NCBI GenBank assembly: GCA_028688535.1
Contig: JAQTXY010000019.1
Coordinates: forward strand, 1-12,347
Source: Methanothrix sp.
GTDB taxonomy: Archaea > Halobacteriota > Methanosarcinia > Methanotrichales > Methanotrichaceae
Length of the DNA: 12,347 nucleotides
Reading direction: 5' to 3'
In this document: piece by piece, positions 8,425 through 12,347 of the stretch
Numbering within the stretch: position 1 is the stretch's first letter
Layout: each line of letters starts with the position of its first letter
Position numbers and translations under genes: made by a program
Notes under the pieces: model-generated
What the model was told of the DNA's origin: nothing
Seen by the model: only the letters and a program-made list of their open reading frames with translations
Database searches by the model: none

Positions 8425-8616
8425 TTACAGATCCGATATATAATCTATCGCTTTTAGCTCTATTGGATTAAGCTGGCCCTCGTCATAGTTGACAATTTTT
8501 GAGGTACTAGACGGCCAGACCTTATGAATCTGTTCTATTAAATAATTATAAAATTTCTCATTCTCACTGAGATTCATCTCGGCCCTCTTTTCCTGGTGAA
8601 AATAGATCCCGGACAT
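8425..8616 (-). CDS. Small hypothetical protein heading the operon
   Basis: I do not recognise this 63-residue acidic, soluble protein. The ATG at 8614-8616 has no clear ribosome-binding site; the internal ATG at 8575-8577 (MNLSENEKFYNYL) follows GAGGG and may be the true start. It ends in LKAIDYISDL at a TAA (8425-8427). The same frame stays open for 21 further codons that look protein-like (KTYLDELGRNYHMSKIHGSD) up to TAG at 8359-8361, only 7 bases before the radical SAM start. This suggests an original protein of about 72-85 residues interrupted by a nonsense change, closing the operon gap. Base composition matches the AT-rich operon. It could also be a chance frame. Confidence 0.4.
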   Translation of the reverse strand: MSGIYFHQEKRAEMNLSENEKFYNYLIEQIHKVWPSSTSKIVNYDEGQLNPIELKAIDYISDL

Positions 8617-8852
8617 AGTTTATGACATGGCTACGATAGCCAGTATCATCAGAGTATGCCTCTATCAGTCAACCCTCTCAGCACCTGGATTTCATATGAG
8701 CTTTCGCTTTATCGCTAGAACGCTGATTATCGCGATTTCCCTGCTACGATCATGTGGGAACGATCCATCGCCATTGTATCAACGGAAATTTGCCGTCGTC
8801 CGATTTCCGACACGTCTTGATAATTGGTATCACTAACATGCAAAACCGCTCA
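8617..8852. other. Junction with no supported gene
   Basis: This stretch separates the minus-strand AT-rich operon from the plus-strand cassette array. Both strands are open in places, but no frame shows a recognisable motif, ribosome-binding site or promoter. It probably holds the operon's promoter, though I see no convincing TATA box, and the left end of the repeat array. Confidence 0.4.
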
Positions 8853-8919
8853 GCAAGCCGGGCCCACAGGCACGCGCCACCAGGCCCGCACGCGCGCGCG
8901 GGGATGCGGGAGCGCGACC
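8853..8919 (+). repeat. GC-rich cassette repeat, copy 1
   Basis: The core CACGCGCCACCAGGCCC begins at 8871 and is followed by GCACGCGCGCG and a GGGAGCGCGACC tail. The same core begins at 9930 and 11231, and a fourth copy enters the window end. All are in the same orientation and each precedes a toxin-antitoxin cassette. Arginine/proline-rich frames through it are by-products of the repeat. Confidence 0.85.
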
Positions 8920-8945
8920 AGATCGTACGCATTCTTGCACAGAGC

Positions 8946-9088
8946 CTCAGGCTAAATATATAAACTTGCAAGGCAAGAATGCTCTTGGTGGCAGTGTGAT
9001 CGTGAAAGCGATATTTGAAAATAATGTCTTGAAGCCTCTTGATAAGCTAGACCTGTTGGAAGGAGAAGAGGTAGAGATTGAACTGAAG
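8946..9088 (+). repeat. Direct repeat A1: promoter plus DUF104 5' part
   Basis: This 143-base segment aligns without gaps to 11299-11441 with 10 mismatches by hand count. It covers the TATA box, leader, ribosome-binding site and the first 31 codons of the antitoxin gene. Confidence 0.9.
8953..8961 (+). promoter_or_regulatory. TATA box for the DUF104-PIN cassette
   Basis: TAAATATAT/ATA lies about 25 bases before a predicted start near 8983, which leaves a leader of about 13 bases holding GGTGG (8987-8991). The whole promoter is repeated at 11306. Confidence 0.6.
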
Positions 9089-9172
9089 AAAAAAAGCATC
9101 TTTGGCCTCTTGAAAGGATGGAAGATCGACACACAATCTCTGAAGGACGAACTGAGAGAGATCGATGGCTAG
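8996..9172 (+). CDS. AF2212-like (DUF104) antitoxin
   Basis: The 58-residue protein reads MIVKAIFENNVLKPLDKLDL, then LEGEEVEIEL, a close match to the short DUF104/AF2212-like family: a beta-hairpin start followed by a basic helical tail (GLLKGWKIDTQSLKDEL). These are antitoxins of PIN-domain RNases, mostly in archaea. I chose GTG at 8996-8998 because GGTGG lies four bases upstream and the family begins here. An in-frame TTG at 8966 would sit before the predicted transcript start. The last 8 bases overlap the PIN gene (ATGGCTAG), so the pair is translationally coupled. The second copy at 11349 lacks 23 residues of the tail, the part expected to contact the toxin. Confidence 0.85.
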   Translation: MIVKAIFENNVLKPLDKLDLLEGEEVEIELKKKSIFGLLKGWKIDTQSLKDELREIDG

Positions 9173-9542
9173 ACTATTTGCAGATACCTATGCTTTGATC
9201 GAGTTTCTCAAGGGAAATCCCAACTATGAAGACTATTCCCAGGAATATCTTGTCGCAACCGAATTCAACATTTTTGAGCTTACGTATGCTCTTTTCAGGG
9301 ATTTCGGACGCGATGAGGCTGCAAAAGTTGTAAGCTTGATGCGAGACAAGATCGAGATTGTACTCACAGAGGACTCAGATTACTTGAGCGCATCTGAATT
9401 TAGAAAGTCCACCAATCGTACTGGAAAGAAGCTCTCCCTCGTCGATGCCCTTGGATATTCGTGTTCGAGAAAGCTGGGAATAAGATTTTTGACAGGAGAC
9501 AAGGAATTTTCTGAGATGGAAAATGTAGAGTACATAAAATAG
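9165..9542 (+). CDS. PIN-domain toxin (VapC-like RNase)
   Basis: This 125-residue protein has the four acidic positions of a PIN fold in order: Asp7 (FADTYALIEF), Glu38 (NIFELTYAL), Asp94 (SLVDALGYS) and Asp112 (LTGDKEF). Length and motif spacing are normal, so it should be an active Mg-dependent ribonuclease, probably cutting tRNA or rRNA, held inactive by the DUF104 protein whose gene it overlaps by 8 bases. Both share the promoter at 8953. A short remnant of the same gene start follows the second antitoxin copy at 11449. Family certain; RNA target unknown. Confidence 0.9.
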   Translation: MARLFADTYALIEFLKGNPNYEDYSQEYLVATEFNIFELTYALFRDFGRDEAAKVVSLMRDKIEIVLTEDSDYLSASEFRKSTNRTGKKLSLVDALGYSCSRKLGIRFLTGDKEFSEMENVEYIK

Positions 9543-9553
9543 CAATTGATGGA

Positions 9554-9559
9554 TTTTTT
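9554..9559 (+). terminator. T-run after the PIN gene
   Basis: Six T residues lie 12 bases after the PIN stop. Oligo-T is the usual archaeal termination signal, but the zinc-finger gene begins only 28 bases further on with no TATA box between, so termination here may be partial. Confidence 0.25.
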
Positions 9560-9587
9560 CTGCCTGGAGTTGTAGAACGAGGCGATT

Positions 9588-9842
9588 ATGACAAATTCTG
9601 ATATGTGCGCTCTTTGTGGAAGCAAGCTGCGTGAAGGCTCCACGGACCTTGTATTGAAGGCGGGAGATGAATTAGTCGTCATAAAAAAGGTTCCCGCTCT
9701 TGTGTGCAGTTGCTGTGGCGAAGCATATATAGCACCGGATGTATCTGAGAAAATCGACGAAGTTATGAAAGAATATAGGACCGGAAAGCTTCTGGCTAGA
9801 CCACTTGTCGCGGGGGAAATCGAGCTAAAGATGACCGCCTGA
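9588..9842 (+). CDS. YgiT-type zinc-finger protein (MqsA-like N-domain)
   Basis: This 84-residue protein has two Cys pairs, C7xxC10 and C40xxC43, with the family phrases CALCGSKLREG and KVPALVCSCCGEAYI. It ends in a helix of about 20 residues (SEKIDEVMKEYRTGKLLARP). The YgiT/MqsA zinc domain is the antitoxin half of two-gene systems whose toxin is usually DUF4258 or MqsR-like. No such toxin gene is next to it: the PIN gene ends 45 bases upstream and a repeat follows. It also lacks the C-terminal HTH of full MqsA. GAGGCGAT at 9579-9586 is a good ribosome-binding site, one base before the ATG. It may be an orphan antitoxin, or a third member of the DUF104-PIN cassette. Confidence 0.8.
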   Translation: MTNSDMCALCGSKLREGSTDLVLKAGDELVVIKKVPALVCSCCGEAYIAPDVSEKIDEVMKEYRTGKLLARPLVAGEIELKMTA

Positions 9843-9912
9843 AATTGTGGGATCCTAATCGAAAACCTTTCCTCGTTTTCCTCGAAATGATAATCCGGTC
9901 CTAATCCCACGG

Positions 9913-9976
9913 CCAACCGGGCCCACGGGCACGCGCCACCAGGCCCACACGCGCGCGGGGACGCGGGAGCGTGACC
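9913..9976 (+). repeat. GC-rich cassette repeat, copy 2
   Basis: The core at 9930 differs from copies 1 and 3 by one base within the first 28. It is flanked by CCGGGCCCACGGG before and GGGAGCGTGACC after, and separates the zinc-finger gene from the first GNAT cassette. Confidence 0.85.
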
Positions 9977-10084
9977 GAAAGGACTGCTTTTTCTGCAAAG
10001 CCAATGATATCTGCCATCTATTTCTGCTGCCTGACCGGGCTTCAACGCTCAATCTTCCGGATTTCCTCCAAAGATCAATTACCA

Positions 10085-10094
10085 TTAAATAATA
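10085..10094 (+). promoter_or_regulatory. TATA-like box for GNAT cassette 1
   Basis: TTAAATAATA lies about 25 bases before a predicted start near 10111, with GAGG at 10116-10119 and the ATG at 10132. Confidence 0.45.
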
Positions 10095-10131
10095 GCGGTA
10101 CATAATTGAATTCCTGAGGATGGATCAAAGA

Positions 10132-10284
10132 ATGGCAAAACCAGTCAGACTGGGCTTGGTTCTCGAAGGTGAAGCGGCAAAGGAGTTCTGGAAGAACGAG
10201 GAAATCACCGCATTTACGCCAAGACAGTTGGCCATGTTTAAGGAAGCCAAGCGGATTTACAGAGCCAATCGCAGCAGATCTTAA
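10132..10284 (+). CDS. Putative small antitoxin of GNAT toxin 1
   Basis: This 50-residue protein (MAKPVRLGLVLEGEAAKEFW, then LAMFKEAKRIYRAN) is not a family I can name. A short strand is followed by two charged helices, the kind of size and build seen in small antitoxins. Its stop and the next start share a base (TAATG), so translation is coupled to the GNAT gene. The gene at 11515 encodes an evident relative (GLVLEGE.AKEF, MFKEA) in the same position before a second GNAT. Conservation of the pairing is the main support. The ATG at 10120 is in frame, but 10132 fits the start of the relative and the spacing to GAGG. Confidence 0.75.
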   Translation: MAKPVRLGLVLEGEAAKEFWKNEEITAFTPRQLAMFKEAKRIYRANRSRS

Positions 10285-10832
10285 TGGCCAGGGAAAAGAT
10301 TTCGCCCGAAGAGTTGAGCATCGAGCCTCTCAATGCCAGGTTCAACCTTTCTCCATTTGATTCCGGCGATGAAGATTTAAACGAATTCTTGAAACAGGAT
10401 GCATTGGGAGAGCAGCAAATCCTTCTAAACAAGACGCACATATGCTTTTGCAGAGACCGCGTTGCAGGCTACATTGCATTGGTCGCAGATTCGGTTCGCG
10501 TGGATCGTCTCGATGATGATGAGTGCTCAGATATCGGCAAGTATCCTATCTACCCTTGCCTTCTGATTGCCCGACTTGCTGTGGATAAGAGACTTCATGG
10601 TCGCGGACTTGGAACCTATTTGCTTTTATTCGCCATCGGTGCTGCTCTTGATGGTCCGATCGGATGCAGATATCTGGTGGTCGATCCGAAAGAAGATGCT
10701 GTGAAGTTCTATGAGGATTTTGGATTTAGATCTTTGAAGAAGAGCCACAGGATGTTCTTGAACATTCGAGAGGCTGCCAGGCAGCTAAAGCCACTGGAGT
10801 CTCTGGACCCCTGGATGGATGAAACGTGCTAA
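10284..10832 (+). CDS. TacT-like GNAT acetyltransferase toxin 1
   Basis: The 182-residue product shows the toxin-type GNAT layout: FDSGDEDLNEFLKQDA near residues 25-40, the acetyl-CoA loop RLHGRGLGTYLL (103-114), and the FYEDFGF motif with Tyr143 at the catalytic position. Members such as TacT and AtaT acetylate the amino group of charged tRNAs and stop translation. The first frame before it encodes a 50-residue putative antitoxin, with a one-base overlap. All key residues are present, so it is probably active. It shares its architecture, but clearly less than its length in identity, with the GNAT at 11668. Substrate tRNA not predictable. Confidence 0.88.
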   Translation: MAREKISPEELSIEPLNARFNLSPFDSGDEDLNEFLKQDALGEQQILLNKTHICFCRDRVAGYIALVADSVRVDRLDDDECSDIGKYPIYPCLLIARLAVDKRLHGRGLGTYLLLFAIGAALDGPIGCRYLVVDPKEDAVKFYEDFGFRSLKKSHRMFLNIREAARQLKPLESLDPWMDETC

Positions 10833-11154
10833 GAAAACCGCAACATCTAAAGCGCAATATGAACAAAGTCCTCAAGCCCATTCGAGATAAAAGTCCGAGG
10901 AAGTGCTACCAGTAAGATTTTTGGGATTGTGAAATGCTGGGAAGGGCTTGAGGAAGCACATGAAGATTACAAAATGGGATAATGGCCACAAACGATGGCG
11001 ACTTTAGGCGTGTCAGTTTCTTAACTCATGGAAGCCATAACAGCAAAGTCAGCCACTATTGTAGCCCATTAAACCGGAGCAAGATTTTCCACCCCGGCAG
11101 CAATCACGATCATTCTCGCATATCACCCCAGCGCAATTCCATGCATCCTGCTCA
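10833..11154 (+). other. Decayed region with inverted repeat and PIN-like remnant
   Basis: No intact gene is seen. TCCTCAAGCCC (10869-10879) and GGGCTTGAGGA (10944-10954) are perfect 11-base inverted arms. A frame at 10982 starts MATNDGDFRRVSFL, which looks like the C-terminal TNDxDF strand of a PIN toxin without its first part. A short frame at 10859 reads MNKVLKPIRDK. These suggest a former toxin-antitoxin cassette reduced to fragments. Confidence 0.4.
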
Positions 11155-11280
11155 CCGGCGCGCCATTCCTGGCTAGCTGCGCCTCAGCAATCCGGCCCGA
11201 CCTCACGGCTGGCCCGCCCAGCCCCCTGGCCACGCGCCACCAGGCCCGCACGCGCGCGGTGGACGTGGGAGCGCGACGAT
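11155..11280 (+). repeat. GC-rich cassette repeat, copy 3 (long form)
   Basis: The left part (11155-11232, from CCGGCGCGCC to TGGCCA) is 78 bases long, as is the matching part of copy 4 at 12270-12347. The core CACGCGCCACCAGGCCC starts at 11231 and is identical to copy 1 for 28 bases. It stands directly before the duplicated DUF104 promoter. Confidence 0.85.
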
Positions 11281-11298
11281 CGAGCCCTGGAGGAAAGA

Positions 11299-11441
11299 CT
11301 CAGGCTAAATATATAAACTTGCAAGGCAAGAATACTCTTGGTGGCAGGGTGATCGTGAAAGCGATTTTTGAAAATAATGTTTTGAAGCCTCTTGATAAGC
11401 TGGACCTGTTAGAAGGAGAGGTGGTAGAGATCAAACTGAAG
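11299..11441 (+). repeat. Direct repeat A2: promoter plus DUF104 5' part
   Basis: Second copy of 8946-9088, ungapped, 10 mismatches. The match stops where the second antitoxin gene has lost 69 bases. Confidence 0.9.
11306..11315 (+). promoter_or_regulatory. TATA box of the duplicated cassette
   Basis: TAAATATATA is identical to the box at 8953 with the same spacing to GGTGG and the GTG start. It probably drives the shortened DUF104 gene and the GNAT pair behind it, as no other TATA box precedes 11515. Confidence 0.55.
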
Positions 11442-11456
11442 GAGATCGATGGCTAG
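11349..11456 (+). pseudogene. DUF104 antitoxin copy with internal deletion
   Basis: Starts at GTG 11349 and encodes 35 residues: MIVKAIFENNVLKPLDKLDL, LEGEVVEIKL, then KEIDG. Compared with the intact gene at 8996 it lacks 69 bases (23 codons) between short ACTGA-containing repeats, and the frame is kept. The lost part is the helical tail thought to hold the PIN toxin. The promoter and ribosome-binding site are intact, so a short peptide may still be made. Its own PIN partner survives only as a start remnant. Confidence 0.75.
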
Positions 11457-11514
11457 ACGGTTGCTGCAAAGCCTTAAGAACATTGGTATTCAATGTTATA
11501 CAGAGGTTTTGTAG
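11449..11514 (+). pseudogene. PIN toxin start remnant
   Basis: ATGGCTAGACGG overlaps the DUF104 stop exactly as in the intact pair (ATGGCTAGACTA at 9165). The frame then runs only 21 residues (MARRLLQSLKNIGIQCYTEVL) to TAG, which abuts the ATG at 11515. The PIN Asp7 is gone. It may act only as a coupler of translation to the next gene. Confidence 0.5.
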
Positions 11515-11661
11515 ATGGCTCACCCCATAGAACTAGGGCTGGTACTGGAAGGCGAAGATGCAAAAGAGTTCCTGGAAGATCTCAGGAATCCAAAGGCAAC
11601 TAAAGAACAGGTCGAGATGTTCAAGGAAGCCATCAAGCTCTACAAAGAGCATCCTTTCTAA
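11515..11661 (+). CDS. Putative small antitoxin of GNAT toxin 2
   Basis: A 48-residue protein (MAHPIELGLVLEGEDAKEFL, then EQVEMFKEAIKLYKEHPF) related to the 50-residue protein at 10132. GAGG lies 10 bases before the ATG. It is followed after 6 bases by the GNAT gene. I do not recognise a named family; role as antitoxin is inferred from the repeated pairing and size. Confidence 0.75.
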   Translation: MAHPIELGLVLEGEDAKEFLEDLRNPKATKEQVEMFKEAIKLYKEHPF

Positions 11662-11667
11662 CTCGCA

Positions 11668-12189
11668 ATGATTATACCGTCTCAGGAATTATGCATCATT
11701 CCTCTTGAAGAAGGCCATAATCTATCCACATTCACTTCTTCTAATGAAGATCTCAACGACTTTCTGCATAACGATGCTCTAAAGTCTCAGGAAAACCTGA
11801 TCAGCAGAACGTACCTTTGCATCTGGAAAAGCCGTCTGGCCGGCTTTTTCACCCTGGTTACAGATACAATAGAGGTCAAGCTTATTGAGCAGGAGGATGG
11901 CATTGATGATTACAACTATCAAAAGTATCCTGCTATCAAGATAGCCAGGATGGCCGTGGATGAAAAACTCTCTGGGGCAGGGGTAGGAAGATATCTGCTC
12001 CTAGCAGCGGTCGGCAAAGTGCACCACCTCTCTTTGGAAGTGGGATGCAGATATATCACTGTGGACTCAAAGAGAGAGGCAGTAGGCTTCTATGAAAAGA
12101 ATGGATTTAAAATCATTAAGAAGTACGAAAACCGCAATTTTCCGCCCATGTACTTGAACATGTATCCGATAATTCAGAGGATTGAGTAA
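11668..12189 (+). CDS. TacT-like GNAT acetyltransferase toxin 2
   Basis: A 173-residue protein with the same layout as the GNAT at 10284: TFTSSNEDLNDFLHNDAL (21-38), acetyl-CoA loop KLSGAGVGRYLL (100-111), GCRYITVDSKREAVGF and FYEKNGF with Tyr142 at the catalytic position. The first half of the loop is SGAG in place of the more common R-G-x-G, still compatible with binding. Likely acetylates aminoacyl-tRNA. It lies downstream of its 48-residue partner and the shortened DUF104 unit. The two GNATs share order and motifs but are well diverged, whereas the promoter/DUF104 repeat is nearly identical, so the duplications are of different age. Confidence 0.88.
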   Translation: MIIPSQELCIIPLEEGHNLSTFTSSNEDLNDFLHNDALKSQENLISRTYLCIWKSRLAGFFTLVTDTIEVKLIEQEDGIDDYNYQKYPAIKIARMAVDEKLSGAGVGRYLLLAAVGKVHHLSLEVGCRYITVDSKREAVGFYEKNGFKIIKKYENRNFPPMYLNMYPIIQRIE

Positions 12190-12269
12190 AAAGGATGAAG
12201 CTGGGACGTTATCAATTCGCAATGCACTCCCAACCACCCTCAGCTCGTAAAAAGGCCGAGCCTCAATTC

Positions 12270-12347
12270 CCGGCGCGCCCTTCCCGGCAGCAGGGCCTCC
12301 GGCAATCTGACTCCAGCCCCTACCGGCCCGCCCGGCCCACCTGGCCA
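12270..12347 (+). repeat. GC-rich cassette repeat, copy 4 (cut by window end)
   Basis: From CCGGCGCGCC to TGGCCA this matches the left 78 bases of copy 3 with substitutions and small indels. The core would begin at the last two bases, so another cassette is likely just outside the window. Confidence 0.75.

Noticed and set aside
8425..8427. Pyrrolysine read-through in the small leader gene
   Set aside because: The codon is TAA; pyrrolysine uses TAG.
8966..8995. Earlier TTG start for the DUF104 antitoxin
   Set aside because: It lies between the TATA box and the predicted transcript start, and the family begins at MIVKAIFENN.
9380..10103. Long minus-strand frames rich in Arg, Pro and Gly over the GC-rich repeat (likewise near 8750-8971)
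   Set aside because: They exist because the repeat is GC-rich; they lie opposite well-supported genes, and the same phrase recurs in different frames.
8853..12347. CRISPR array
   Set aside because: The repeats are over 1 kb apart with genes between them; there are no uniform spacers and no cas genes.

Overview
The window looks archaeal, most likely from a methanogenic euryarchaeon (a Methanothrix-type genome would fit, but this is only a guess). The reasons are: AT-only TATA boxes about 25 bases before short leaders, ribosome-binding sites of GAGG/GGTGG type, an AF2212-like (DUF104) antitoxin paired with a PIN toxin, and dense accessory toxin-antitoxin content. No rRNA, tRNA, CRISPR array or insertion sequence with a transposase was seen. 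The window is accessory (defence/mobile) DNA throughout.

Bases 1-1700 (minus strand) hold a two-gene toxin-antitoxin-like unit. An XRE/ImmA-IrrE protein (HTH plus HELGH zinc peptidase) is followed two bases later by a DUF4411 (PIN-like) protein, whose C-terminus is lost in a nested GC-rich palindrome at 69-118. A TATA box and a probable operator lie in front of the XRE gene.

Bases 1907-8616 (minus strand) are visibly AT-richer than both flanks and hold one tightly overlapped operon. In transcription order it has a small hypothetical gene, a cobalamin-binding radical SAM enzyme, a SAMHD1/dGTPase-like HD phosphohydrolase, a DNA methyltransferase with no visible partner nuclease, and a DUF4062-NACHT (STAND) NTPase. 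The last four overlap their neighbours by 4, 4 and 8 bases. I could not match this combination to a named defence system and regard it as the best candidate for an undescribed conflict system. The radical SAM gene carries a frameshift near 8230-8240. Its start codon and first 41 residues (8351-8226) lie in a different frame from the rest, so a simple call starting at 8046 misses most of the cobalamin domain. The small gene in front also has an in-frame TAA.

Bases 8850-12347 (plus strand) are an array of small toxin-antitoxin cassettes, each preceded by the same GC-rich repeat in the same orientation (copies near 8853, 9913, 11155-11280 and 12270, the last cut by the window end). Cassette 1 is DUF104 antitoxin, PIN toxin and a YgiT-type zinc-finger protein. 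Cassette 2 is a 50-aa putative antitoxin with a TacT-like GNAT toxin, followed by decayed sequence that includes a PIN-like C-terminal remnant. Cassette 3 is a duplicated promoter plus DUF104 gene with a 69-base in-frame deletion, a PIN-start remnant, and a second 48-aa antitoxin/GNAT toxin pair. The layout suggests duplication and decay of cassettes between repeats.
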